Counted from the stretch's first letter, positions 17,936-26,137 are shown. The stretch: 64,000 bases of DNA from Salegentibacter salarius (GCF_900168265.1 NZ_FVZF01000013.1:1-64000), one strand, 5' to 3'. Notes: generated by a model from the letters alone, not told the origin. Translations and numbers: made by a program.

Positions 17936-18742
17936 TTAAGATTTATTTCTACGGGAATCTGTAGCTCTTTTTGAATGTTTTTTATCTGAATTTTTTAGTC
18001 TGGAAGCTTCTTCTGTTTTGCTGGATTCATCAACCATTCTGTTAATGGTGGCGAGCTCTTCGTCAGTAAGATCGCGGTAGGAGCCCACGGGAACATCCAG
18101 GCTTACATTCATAATTCTAATGCGTTTTAATGCGGTAACTTCGTAACCTAAAAATTCACACATTCTACGAATTTGACGGTTTAGTCCCTGGGTAAGCACA
18201 ATTCTAAAATCGTTTCTCCCCAATTTCTCCACTTCGCATTTTTTAGTGGTAGTACCTAAAATAGGAACACCATTCCCCATCCTTCTTATAAAATCTGAAG
18301 TAATTGGTTTGTTGACGGAAACAATATATTCTTTCTCGTGATTATTCCGGGCGCGTAAGATCTTATTTACAATGTCTCCATCGTTGGTAAGAAAAATAAG
18401 TCCTTCACTGGGCTTGTCGAGTCGGCCAATAGGAAAAATTCGCTTAGGGTAATTTATAAAATCAATGATGTTATCTTTCTCTACCCTTGTGTCTGTAGTG
18501 CAAACAATACCTACCGGTTTATTAAAAGCCAGGTAAACATTAGGTTCTTTTTTTTCTGCTTCAGAAACCGCTTTTCCATCAACCTTTACCAGATCGCCGG
18601 GTGCAATTTTAGTTCCCATTTCGGGGACAGTTCCATTAATGGTCACGCGCCCCTGATCTATGAGTTTATCGGCGGCACGGCGTGAGCAGTAACCTATTTC
18701 ACTTAAGTATTTATTTATTCGGGTAAGCTTCTGTTCAGACAT
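17936..18742 (-). CDS. rluF: 23S rRNA pseudouridine synthase, RluF/RsuA family
   Basis: Isomerises specific uridines to pseudouridine in 23S rRNA. From ATG 18742 the protein has 268 residues. An S4 RNA-binding domain ([27 protein letters not shown], about 6-32) is followed by the RsuA-type catalytic domain, with the catalytic Asp in [38 protein letters not shown] is the second family motif. The basic C-terminal tail ([15 protein letters not shown]) probably contacts RNA. A longer frame from 18769 begins upstream of a -7 box (TATCTTTG, 18766-18759), so the shorter start is chosen. RluF rather than RluB or RluE is judged from overall resemblance. Confidence 0.9.
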   Translation of the reverse strand: MSEQKLTRINKYLSEIGYCSRRAADKLIDQGRVTINGTVPEMGTKIAPGDLVKVDGKAVSEAEKKEPNVYLAFNKPVGIVCTTDTRVEKDNIIDFINYPKRIFPIGRLDKPSEGLIFLTNDGDIVNKILRARNNHEKEYIVSVNKPITSDFIRRMGNGVPILGTTTKKCEVEKLGRNDFRIVLTQGLNRQIRRMCEFLGYEVTALKRIRIMNVSLDVPVGSYRDLTDEELATINRMVDESSKTEEASRLKNSDKKHSKRATDSRRNKS

Positions 18743-18758
18743 AAAAAAGATTGTGCTA

Positions 18759-18766
18759 CAAAGATA
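18759..18766 (-). promoter_or_regulatory. -7 promoter box (TATCTTTG, minus strand) for rluF
   Basis: Exact match to TAnnTTTG on the minus strand, 17 bp from the ATG at 18742. It places transcription start after the longer possible start codon. Confidence 0.6.
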
Positions 18767-18814
18767 CAAGAATTCGCCGCGAAACTAATTTTTTAAAAAA
18801 TAATCAAGGTACAG

Positions 18815-18840
18815 GCAACCTTTTGTAACTTTCCTGCGTC
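18815..18840 (+). promoter_or_regulatory. Possible ECF-type promoter (GCAACC-N16-CGTC)
   Basis: GCAACC at 18815-18820 and CGTC at 18837-18840 are separated by 16 bp, the classic outline of ECF sigma promoters (AAC near -35, CGTC near -10). It lies 36 bp before the ECF sigma gene, as expected for self-regulation. No TAnnTTTG box is seen here. Confidence 0.45.
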
Positions 18841-18876
18841 TATGTAAATAGAAGGCCTTTTTAATAAAGAAATCGG

Positions 18877-19446
18877 GTGAAAGTAATTCAACTTTTTAAA
18901 AGCGAAACTCAACTAATAAAGCGTGCGGCTAAAAAAGACCGTAAGGCGCAGCGCGAATTGTATGAGTTGCATTCAGGGAAAATGCTTAGCGTTTGCCGGC
19001 AATATATTAAGGATATGCATCACGCCGAAGAAGTTATGCTAAACGGATTTTTAAAAGTTTTCACCCACCTTAAAGATTTTGAATCTAAAGGAAGTTTTGA
19101 AGGCTGGATACGTAAAATTATGGTGCGGGAATCAATTTCTTTTCTTCGGTCTCAAAAGAAAATTCTTTTTAATAATGAAGAAATCGCAGACCCTGGTTTT
19201 TCGGCTGAAATGAATACGGAGCTTAATGTTGCGCATATTCAAAACCTCATAGACAATTTGCCGGAAGGCTATAGGATGGTTTTTGTTATGTATGCGGTAG
19301 AAGGATATAAACACGCCGAAATTGCGAAAATGCTGAAGATTACTGAAGGAACTTCAAAATCGCAATTATCTAAAGCGCGAAAAATGTTGCAGGAGCAATT
19401 AAAAACACAAAATACATCGGATTATGGAATCGAATCAAGAATATAG
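18877..19446 (+). CDS. ECF-type RNA polymerase sigma factor
   Basis: 189 residues from a GTG start. Region 2 spans about 15-90: AKKDRKAQRELYELHSGKM, HAEEVMLNGFLKVFTHLKDF and SFEGWIRKIMVRESISFLRS. Region 4 spans about 110-165: NLIDNLPEGYRMVFVMYAVE and GYKHAEIAKMLKITEGTSKS form the helix-turn-helix. Regions 1.1 and 3 are absent, as in group IV factors. Its end overlaps the next gene by 23 bp, showing translational coupling to a membrane-anchored partner. An ECF-like promoter (18815-18840) suggests it drives its own operon. The inducing signal is not evident. Confidence 0.93.
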   Translation: MKVIQLFKSETQLIKRAAKKDRKAQRELYELHSGKMLSVCRQYIKDMHHAEEVMLNGFLKVFTHLKDFESKGSFEGWIRKIMVRESISFLRSQKKILFNNEEIADPGFSAEMNTELNVAHIQNLIDNLPEGYRMVFVMYAVEGYKHAEIAKMLKITEGTSKSQLSKARKMLQEQLKTQNTSDYGIESRI

Positions 19447-20272
19447 GAAAAAGTCCGGGAAATCGAAGTCACAAAACACTTCTGAAAATAAGGCTAAGTC
19501 TAAAGATATTAAACCCACTGGTGGGAATAAATTCGAAAAAAACCTAAAAGAAAAACTGAAGGAACGGAAAATCGAACCTTCTGCCGAAACTTGGGAGAAG
19601 TTAAACGCAAAATTAAATGTTGAAGAGAATAAAACTTCCCGAAAGTCCTGGAAATATATTGCCGCGGCCGTTGCCGTTTTGCTAGTCGCTGGAACTTTTC
19701 TTTGGAACCCAAATACTTCGGAAAGTCCTCAAATTGTAGAAGAACCGGTAAATAATATTATTGAAAAGCCGGCAATGAATAAGCCTGAAAATGATGTGCA
19801 AATCGCTTCAGAAGAAAATAATAGGGAAGAAAAAATTTCAGCTGAAAAGGAGATAAAAAACAAAGTTGTCCGTAAGTCTAAACCTTCAATATTAGCAGAA
19901 AAAGCTCCGGAAGTACCGGTTTTGGAAGAAGTTAAAATTGAAGAAGCAGTTGCGCTGGAAACAATTAGCCTGGAACCACCGGTTTCCAAAGAAAAAATAA
20001 TTCAATCTAAACTTGAAGAAATTATTGCTTCGGCCGCTAAGAACGACGAGATTTCTGAGGATGAAGTTGATATTTTACTGGCTGAAGCCGCATCAGAAAT
20101 AAGTAGAGAAAGGAATTTGAAATTATATACTTCGAGCAATGAGATTAATGCGAATGCACTATTAGCCGAAGTAGAAGGCGAAATTTACCAATCTTTTAAA
20201 GCCAAAGTTTTCGAGGTGCTTAAGGAAGGTTATCTCAAAGCAAAAACGGCGGTTGCCAACAGGAATTATTAA
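19424..20272 (+). CDS. Putative anti-sigma-like single-pass membrane protein
   Basis: 282 residues. A charged cytoplasmic part (1-75) contains FEKNLKEKLKERKIEPSAET, a motif seen in proteins next to Bacteroidota ECF genes. It is followed by one membrane helix at about 77-94 (KYIAAAVAVLLVAGTFLW). The remainder is a Glu/Lys/Val-rich periplasmic region without a known domain. There is no canonical zinc anti-sigma HxxxCxxC motif. The 23-bp overlap with the sigma gene and the topology support an anti-sigma or sensor role; this is inference from context. The next gene begins 56 bp later and is likely in the same operon. Confidence 0.7.
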   Translation: MESNQEYRKKSGKSKSQNTSENKAKSKDIKPTGGNKFEKNLKEKLKERKIEPSAETWEKLNAKLNVEENKTSRKSWKYIAAAVAVLLVAGTFLWNPNTSESPQIVEEPVNNIIEKPAMNKPENDVQIASEENNREEKISAEKEIKNKVVRKSKPSILAEKAPEVPVLEEVKIEEAVALETISLEPPVSKEKIIQSKLEEIIASAAKNDEISEDEVDILLAEAASEISRERNLKLYTSSNEINANALLAEVEGEIYQSFKAKVFEVLKEGYLKAKTAVANRNY

Positions 20273-20328
20273 TAATCATCAAAAATCCCACAAAAGGGTC
20301 ATTCATCAAACTTTAAAAATCATTAATC

Positions 20329-21381
20329 ATGAAAACCATTATTTTTTACATCACACTTTCGTTGTTCAGTTTAGGATTACAGGAAGTTAGTGCGCAGGAA
20401 GTTGCTTCAAAAGGAGTTGAGTTCACCTCCGAAGAAGAAGCAAGAGAATTTTTTGAAAAAGAAAAAGCAGAAATTGTTGCTAAAGAAAAGGAAAAACTCA
20501 AATACCAGATAGAGCGCATAAATGGAGAGCTGGAAAGAGGTGAGATCACGAGTGAAGAAGGCGAAAAGAAAAAAAAAGAATTGGCTGAAAAGCACGCCAA
20601 AAATATTGAAAATAAAATAGCCATTTTAGAGAATGAAATGGAATTACGCGATAGAAATGCCGATTCTTCAGAGAATTATATTGTGATTGGTGGTAAAGGG
20701 AAAGTCCTTGATATTAATATAAATACCAACGATAAATATGATAAGCGCACCACAAGCGATCTAGTAATTGCCGCCGGATTCAATAACGCCTTAGAAAAAG
20801 GGCAGTCCCTAAATAATTCAGATTTTAAACTTGCAGGAAGTCGCTTTTTTGAAATTGGTTGGGCCTGGAAAACACGGGTTTTTAAGGAAACAAACTGGCT
20901 GCGCGTTCGCTACGGACTTTCTTTTCAATTCAATGGATTAAAACCTACCGATAATCGCATTTTTGTAGAAGATGGAAATGAAACCTATCTCCAGGAATTT
21001 GCGCTAGATCTGGATAAATCCAAGTTTAGAATGGATAACCTGGTTGTTCCTATTCATTTTGAAATTGGACCATCTAAGAAAACAGAGACCGAAAGCCGTT
21101 TGCATTTTTCAACCTATAAAATGCTAAAAATTGGATTTGGTGGTTATGCCGGATTCAATATTGGAGAACGTCAAAAATTGAAGTATAAGGATGATGGGGA
21201 TAAAGTGAAGGAGAAACTTAAAAACAATTATAATACCAACGATTTGGTTTACGGATTAAGTGCTTATCTAGGTTGGGGTGGTGCCACGCTCTACGGGAAA
21301 TATGATCTAAATCCAATATTTCAGGATCCAAATAGAGAATTACACAACTTTTCTTTAGGACTTAGGTTTGATGTTGATTAG
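20329..21381 (+). CDS. Secreted coiled-coil plus outer-membrane barrel-like protein of the ECF operon
   Basis: 350 residues. A signal peptide (hydrophobic about 4-17, then VSAQ) is followed by a highly charged helix (about 30-110, rich in Glu and Lys, with EEEAREFFEKEKAEIVAKEK) that should form a coiled coil. From about 165 the sequence becomes strand-like (RFFEIGWAWKTRVF, LRVRYGLSFQFNG, GFGGYAGFNIG, GLSAYLGWGGATLYGKYDL) and ends LGLRFDVD, like an outer-membrane barrel terminus. Together with the sigma and membrane genes it could form an envelope-sensing trio, the barrel being the regulated or sensing part. No named family recognised. Confidence 0.65.
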   Translation: MKTIIFYITLSLFSLGLQEVSAQEVASKGVEFTSEEEAREFFEKEKAEIVAKEKEKLKYQIERINGELERGEITSEEGEKKKKELAEKHAKNIENKIAILENEMELRDRNADSSENYIVIGGKGKVLDININTNDKYDKRTTSDLVIAAGFNNALEKGQSLNNSDFKLAGSRFFEIGWAWKTRVFKETNWLRVRYGLSFQFNGLKPTDNRIFVEDGNETYLQEFALDLDKSKFRMDNLVVPIHFEIGPSKKTETESRLHFSTYKMLKIGFGGYAGFNIGERQKLKYKDDGDKVKEKLKNNYNTNDLVYGLSAYLGWGGATLYGKYDLNPIFQDPNRELHNFSLGLRFDVD

Positions 21382-21403
21382 CCAATTTTAAATTGTAATT
21401 TTG
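21374..21403 (+). promoter_or_regulatory. Likely original dnaG promoter (TTG-N19-TAATTTTG)
   Basis: TTG at 21374-21376 and TAATTTTG at 21396-21403 fit both Bacteroidota promoter boxes with a 19-bp spacer. The TTG overlaps the last codons of the preceding gene. The MITE-like repeat begins about 14 bp after the -7 box, so it separates this promoter from dnaG. Confidence 0.55.
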
Positions 21404-21416
21404 TTTTCGCAGAAAA

Positions 21417-21546
21417 GAGGTGGTCTGAAAAGTTTTTAAAATCGTCATCCTGAATTTATTTCAGGATCTAAAAATATTGATAATCTAAACATATTAGAAG
21501 CTGAAACAAGTTCAGCTTGACGCAGCCAGACTTTTCAGACTTCCTT
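21417..21546. mobile_element. MITE-like element upstream of dnaG, with REP-like core (copy 3)
   Basis: Perfect 11-bp inverted repeats GTCTGAAAAGT (21423-21433) and ACTTTTCAGAC (21530-21540) enclose the core CGTCA...TGACG unit at 21443-21522: hairpin TCCTGAATTTATTTCAGGA, a spacer, and AGCTGAAACAAGTTCAGCT. The ends resemble the IS1182-type end at 298-317. No protein is encoded. The element sits between the dnaG promoter and the dnaG start, and its right end is read through in frame with dnaG. Confidence 0.7.
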
Positions 21547-21570
21547 ATTAAAGGCTTAAATAAGACCGCT

Positions 21571-23535
21571 TTGATCTCAAAATCCACCATAGATAATGTA
21601 TTTGAAACCGCCCGCGTAGAGGAGGTTATTGGTGATTTTGTCCAGCTTAAAAAATCGGGGTCCAATTTTAAAGGTTTAAGTCCGTTTAGTGATGAACGCA
21701 CGCCAAGTTTTATGGTTTCTCCCGTAAAACAAATCTGGAAGGATTTCTCAAGTGGAAAAGGTGGAAACGTGGTTGCTTTCCTTATGGAACACGAGCATTT
21801 CACCTATCCTGAAGCCATAAAATACCTCGCCAAAAAATACGGAATTGAAATCGAGGAAACCCAGCAAAGCGACGAACAAAAGCAGCAAGCCGATGAGCGG
21901 GAAAGTATGTACCTGGTTTCGGAATTTGCCAATAAACATTTTCAGAAAAACCTGCATAAAACCGATTTAGGGAAAGCTATTGGGTTAAGCTATTTTAAGG
22001 AACGAGGATTCACTTTAGAAACGATCAAGAAGTTTGAGCTGGGATATTCTTTAGACGAATGGGACGATTTCACTAAAGAAGCGCTCGCTGAAGCCTATAA
22101 ACTGGAATACCTTGAAAAAACCGGACTTACCATTGTAAAAGGCGAAAAGCAGTTTGACCGCTTTAAAGGAAGAGTGATGTTTCCCATTCATTCTATGTCT
22201 GGTAGGGTTTTAGGATTTGGAGGAAGAATTCTTACCAACGAAAAAAAGGCGGCCAAATACCTGAATTCACCAGAAAGTGATATCTACCACAAGAGTAAGG
22301 TTTTATACGGGATAAATTTCGCGAAACAGGCAATTGCCAAAGAAGATAATTGTTTTCTGGTTGAAGGTTATACCGATGTGATTCAGTTTCACCAGAGTGG
22401 AATTGAGAATGTGGTTTCCTCTTCAGGAACTGCCTTAACACCTGAGCAAATTAGATTAATTAATAGGCTAACAAAAAATATCACGGTACTCTTTGATGGT
22501 GATGCCGCTGGAATAAGGGCTTCGCTGCGCGGAATAGATTTGATCCTGGAACAGGGAATGAATGTTAGGGTTTGTACCTTCCCAGAAGGTGAGGATCCCG
22601 ATAGTTTTGCAAGAAATAATTCAGATGAAGCTTTAGCTGAATATTTACAGGAGAATGCCCAGGATTTTATTAGTTACAAAGCTTCTTTACTTATGGAGGA
22701 AGCGAAAAAAGATCCAGTTAAAAAGGCAGAATTAATTCGGGATATTGTAAACAGTATTTCGAAGATTCCAGATACAATTCAGCAGGAAGTTTACTTACAG
22801 GAATGTTCCAGGATAATGGATATTTCTGAAAATGTGCTGTTTTCCAGCTTAGCGCAATTAAATGCGAAAAGTGGAAGAACTTCTCCTCAACAAAAGGAAC
22901 AGAAGAAGTCTTTTAATGTAGTTAAAGAAGACCAGCAGCCAAAAACTTCTAAAGTAGATGAGCAGTACGAACTTGAAAAGAAGATTATTAGTCTTTTGCT
23001 TCAATATGGTACGGTAGAGGAAGAATTTGAAGACCTTGTGCTTAAGGAGAAAGAAGATGGGGAATTTGGTTTGGAAAAGGAAGTGCAGAGAACCAGGGTT
23101 TTTGAAAAGATCTTCCTGGATCTCCAGGAAGATGAAATTGCTTTTGCTAATCCTAAGTTCAGAGATATTTATGCCGAATTAATCTCACGTCTTAACAGTG
23201 AAGAGAAATTCGAAGTAAAGAATTTTATCAACGATATAGATCCAGTTCAGGCATCAGAGATTACCTCGATTCTAATGGAAGAAGAGCAATATAAATTGCA
23301 CGAATGGGACAGGCAAAATATTTTCGTGAAGGCAAAAACTGAAACTATTTCCAGGCACGTTAGCGAAACCATTCTTTCTTTACGCAGGTTTTTAATAAAT
23401 CAGAAGATTAATGAGCTTTCAGAAAAAGTGAGAACTCCAGATGGAGAACAGCAAACACAGCATATCCTGGAAGACGTGAAAGACTATTTAACACTAAAAA
23501 AAGTACTTTCAGAAAAATTGAATCGAGTTATGTAG
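21571..23535 (+). CDS. dnaG: DNA primase (zinc-ligand-less flavobacterial type)
   Basis: Makes RNA primers at the replication fork. The proposed start is TTG 21571 (654 residues, LISKSTIDNVFETARVEEVI). The longer frame from 21517 reads through the right end of the repeat element. The N-terminal zinc-ribbon fold is recognisable (NFKGLSPFSDERTPSF, KQIWKDFSSGKGGN), but all four zinc ligands are replaced: S37, S40, D58 and S61 stand where Cys, His, Cys and Cys are usual. The TOPRIM core is intact (FLVEGYTDVIQF, VLFDGDAAGIRA). The C-terminal helicase-binding part is helical. Its end overlaps the convergent regulator gene by 8 bp. Confidence 0.95.
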   Translation: MISKSTIDNVFETARVEEVIGDFVQLKKSGSNFKGLSPFSDERTPSFMVSPVKQIWKDFSSGKGGNVVAFLMEHEHFTYPEAIKYLAKKYGIEIEETQQSDEQKQQADERESMYLVSEFANKHFQKNLHKTDLGKAIGLSYFKERGFTLETIKKFELGYSLDEWDDFTKEALAEAYKLEYLEKTGLTIVKGEKQFDRFKGRVMFPIHSMSGRVLGFGGRILTNEKKAAKYLNSPESDIYHKSKVLYGINFAKQAIAKEDNCFLVEGYTDVIQFHQSGIENVVSSSGTALTPEQIRLINRLTKNITVLFDGDAAGIRASLRGIDLILEQGMNVRVCTFPEGEDPDSFARNNSDEALAEYLQENAQDFISYKASLLMEEAKKDPVKKAELIRDIVNSISKIPDTIQQEVYLQECSRIMDISENVLFSSLAQLNAKSGRTSPQQKEQKKSFNVVKEDQQPKTSKVDEQYELEKKIISLLLQYGTVEEEFEDLVLKEKEDGEFGLEKEVQRTRVFEKIFLDLQEDEIAFANPKFRDIYAELISRLNSEEKFEVKNFINDIDPVQASEITSILMEEEQYKLHEWDRQNIFVKAKTETISRHVSETILSLRRFLINQKINELSEKVRTPDGEQQTQHILEDVKDYLTLKKVLSEKLNRVM

Positions 23536-24166
23536 TGCTTATCTGCAATAAGCGAGAACGCGTAATTAGATCGGCTACGTTATCTACCTGTAATTTTTTA
23601 AGTAACCTGGTTTTATAAGTGCTTACGGTTTTCTCATTTATATGCAAGGCTTCGGCAATATCTTTATTGCGCTTGCCCGAAGAGATGAGGTTTAAAACTT
23701 CAGATTCTCTTGTAGAAAGTTTTTTAAATTTTGCAATTAAATTTCTTCCGGGAGACATTCCTGCATTTAGCTTGTCGGTAATTTTTTTGTTGAGGTAAAT
23801 TCCACCTCTGGCTACCTGATAAATGGCTTTTTCAAGTTCTTCAGGTTTTGCCATTTTAGAAATATAGCCTGCTGCTCCTGCTTTTATAGCACTTAACGCA
23901 TAAACTTCTTCTGGATGCCCGGTGCAAACCAGGATCTTTGTTTTAGTATAATCTTTTTTAATGGTGCGAAGCGCGTTTATTCCATTTATCTCCGGAAGAT
24001 CTATTTCAATAATCAAAACATCGGGTTGGCGCTCGCTTAAAAAACCGTATAACTCCATACCGCTATGAACGCTACCCACAACTTCCAGCGCTGGATTGTT
24101 TTTAAGAATACATCGAATACCCTCATGCACCACAGGGTGATGATCTGCAATTAATACTGTACTCAT
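23528..24166 (-). CDS. LuxR/NarL-family response regulator with Glu at the phosphoacceptor site
   Basis: 212 residues. The receiver domain (1-120) begins VLIADHHPVVHEGI and has K104 in the GYISKMAKPEEL region. The residue aligned with the phospho-accepting Asp is E54 (PDVLIIEIDLPEINGI), a change that often mimics the phosphorylated state; D56 is nearby. The C-terminal GerE/LuxR helix-turn-helix covers about 147-205 (LSTRESEVLNLISSGKRNKD, INEKTVSTYKTRLLKKLQV). No histidine kinase gene is adjacent. It converges on dnaG with 8 bp of coding overlap. Target genes unknown. Confidence 0.9.
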   Translation of the reverse strand: MSTVLIADHHPVVHEGIRCILKNNPALEVVGSVHSGMELYGFLSERQPDVLIIEIDLPEINGINALRTIKKDYTKTKILVCTGHPEEVYALSAIKAGAAGYISKMAKPEELEKAIYQVARGGIYLNKKITDKLNAGMSPGRNLIAKFKKLSTRESEVLNLISSGKRNKDIAEALHINEKTVSTYKTRLLKKLQVDNVADLITRSRLLQISTT

Positions 24167-24280
24167 AATTTTAGGTTTGGTTGAAAAACACGCCGGGGTA
24201 GGACAAGCGCGTTTATACTACTAAATTTAACAGAATTTATCTTTCATTCTGTTTTCTGAGTACATTATTCGATAAAGTGA

Positions 24281-25072
24281 TTATTTTTTAAGATTAACGG
24301 GTATAGTGCACACGGGTATCGGGTTCATTTTGTGAGAGTTAGCTCGATGTCGGCTTTTGTATATTTTAAAAACCTCTTGTTTGCGTCCCTCAAAATCTTC
24401 GATAGATTTACCTTTCTCTGCTTCTTTCATTGCCCATTCTAATTCGGGATAAGATGCGCCTATTTGATCTTCGTCTGTGCGGGTATCGCCAAAAAGTCCG
24501 TCGGTTGGTGCTGCGGTTACGATCTCCTCGGTTATTCCCAGAAATTTAGCAATTTCATAGACTTCCGTTTTCATAAGGTCGGCAATTGGGCTTAAGTCTA
24601 CGCCGCCATCTCCATATTTAGTATAAAATCCCACGCCAAAATCTTCTACTTTATTACCGGTGCCAGCTACAAGGTAACTATGCAAACCGGCAAAATAATA
24701 CAGCGTAGACATTCTTAATCTAGCCCTTGTATTTGCTAAAGTAAGGTCTAAAGCTTCAGAAGCTTCCACATTTGGAACTGCCTTTTTAAAATTGTCGAAG
24801 ACCGGTGTTAAGTTAACTTCCAGGTTGCTTACATTGGCATAATGAGTTTTTAACCAGGCAATATGCTGTTGGGCCCTGGTTACCTGATCTGTGTGCTGGT
24901 GAATTGGCATTTCAAGGCAAAGTGTGCGCAAACCGGTTTTTGCACAAAGTGCTGAAGTTACTGCAGAGTCAATCCCGCCACTAATTCCGAGTACAAAACC
25001 GTTCATTCCTGCATTTGTAGCGTAGTCTTTTAACCAGTTAACTATATGGTCTACCACTTTTTCAGTTTGCAT
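24281..25072 (-). CDS. nadE: NH3-dependent NAD+ synthetase
   Basis: Amidates deamido-NAD to NAD+ with ATP and ammonia. At 263 residues it is the single-domain ammonia-dependent form, lacking the nitrilase domain of glutamine-dependent enzymes. The PP-loop is SGGIDS (31-36) in FVLGISGGIDSAVTSAL. VAGTGNKVEDFGVGFYTKYGDGGVD carries the deamido-NAD and Mg contacts, and PTDGLFGDTRTDEDQIG follows. It is divergent from gldB, with face-to-face -7 boxes in the 105-bp gap. This nadE-gldB-gldC neighbourhood is typical for Flavobacteriaceae. Confidence 0.96.
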   Translation of the reverse strand: MQTEKVVDHIVNWLKDYATNAGMNGFVLGISGGIDSAVTSALCAKTGLRTLCLEMPIHQHTDQVTRAQQHIAWLKTHYANVSNLEVNLTPVFDNFKKAVPNVEASEALDLTLANTRARLRMSTLYYFAGLHSYLVAGTGNKVEDFGVGFYTKYGDGGVDLSPIADLMKTEVYEIAKFLGITEEIVTAAPTDGLFGDTRTDEDQIGASYPELEWAMKEAEKGKSIEDFEGRKQEVFKIYKSRHRANSHKMNPIPVCTIPVNLKK

Positions 25073-25076
25073 AATT

Positions 25077-25120
25077 TTGGGTGATTAAGTTTGTAAATAA
25101 TACCTTTGCACACAAATCTA
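25077..25120. promoter_or_regulatory. Overlapping divergent promoters of gldB (+) and nadE (-)
   Basis: Plus strand: TTG at 25077-25079, 21-bp spacer, TACCTTTG at 25101-25108. Minus strand: TAGATTTG at 25120-25113. The two -7 boxes are 4 bp apart and point past each other, so each predicted start site falls in the other promoter's core. Confidence 0.55.
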
Positions 25121-25177
25121 CTATTTAAACATAATTATTAAAAGGGTAGGGCGTTAAAGCCTTCATAAAGAATCCCT

Positions 25178-26137
25178 ATGTGTAAGAAAATAATTTTCCT
25201 ATTCTGTATTATCGCTTTTGTTTCCTGTAACGAGGAAGCCGAAATTGAAAAGGAGATCGCTGAGGTGCCGGTAGATTTTGAAGTGGTGCGTTTTGATAGG
25301 CAATTTGCCGAAGCTAAACCAGAAGATATTCCGGAGCTAAAACAGGAATATCCATTTTTGTTTCCGCAGCAATTTTCAGATAGTGTTTGGATAGAGAAAC
25401 TAAATGACACTATTCAGCAGGAAATAGATAGAGAAGTTGGTAAAGCTTTTCCTTCTTTTGAAAATAAAAAAGCAGAACTCCACAGCCTTTTTCAGCATAT
25501 AAAATATTATTTCCCACAATTTGAAGCGCCAAAAGTATTTACGGTAACTTCTGAAGTTGATTATAAAAATAAGGTGATTCTTCAGGATGATTATTTATTC
25601 ATTTCCCTGGATACCTATTTAGGAGAAGATCATCATTTCTATATTGGAATCCAGGAATTCCTAAAGAAGAATTTTAAGAAGGAGCAGATACTTCCGGATG
25701 TTGCCAATGCATATGCCGAAAAATATGTGGAAAGACCCGAGTCAAGAACTTTTCTAGCGCATTTGGTTTACTACGGAAAACTATTATACTTAAAAGATAG
25801 GTTTATTCCTGAAGTACCTGATGCAGAAAAGATAGGTTATACCGAAGAAGAATTCACCTGGGCGCAAAATAACGAAGCTCAGATATGGCGGTATTTTGTA
25901 GAAAATGAATTGTTTTTTGATACCGATACCGAACTTTATTCGCGATTTCTATATCCTGCACCTTTTTCAAAATTCTATTTGCAGTTAGATGCCGATTCTC
26001 CGGCAATGCTGGGGCAATATATAGGATGGCAGATTGTGCATAGCTATATGGATAAAACCGATGCATCTTTAGAGGAAATGATAGCAACAGATGCCGAAAC
26101 AATATTTAATAAAGCCAATTTTAAACCAAGAAAGTAA
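25178..26137 (+). CDS. gldB: Gliding motility lipoprotein GldB
   Basis: Bacteroidota gliding-motility protein required in Flavobacterium johnsoniae; its biochemical role is unknown. It has 319 residues. A lipoprotein signal peptide ends at C17 (IIAFVSC), so the protein is membrane-anchored. VDFEVVRFDRQFAEAKPEDI, YPFLFPQQFSDSVW, the central HHFYIGIQEFLKKNF stretch and the C-terminal MLGQYIGWQIVHSYM are family features. The stop and the gldC start overlap (TAATG), giving coupled translation. GldB homologues also occur in non-gliding flavobacteria, so its presence does not prove gliding. Confidence 0.95.
   Translation: MCKKIIFLFCIIAFVSCNEEAEIEKEIAEVPVDFEVVRFDRQFAEAKPEDIPELKQEYPFLFPQQFSDSVWIEKLNDTIQQEIDREVGKAFPSFENKKAELHSLFQHIKYYFPQFEAPKVFTVTSEVDYKNKVILQDDYLFISLDTYLGEDHHFYIGIQEFLKKNFKKEQILPDVANAYAEKYVERPESRTFLAHLVYYGKLLYLKDRFIPEVPDAEKIGYTEEEFTWAQNNEAQIWRYFVENELFFDTDTELYSRFLYPAPFSKFYLQLDADSPAMLGQYIGWQIVHSYMDKTDASLEEMIATDAETIFNKANFKPRK

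Noticed and set aside
21517-21570. 18-residue N-terminal extension of DnaG
   Set aside because: Encoded by the right end of the repeat element; the family N-terminus corresponds to LISKSTID at 21571.
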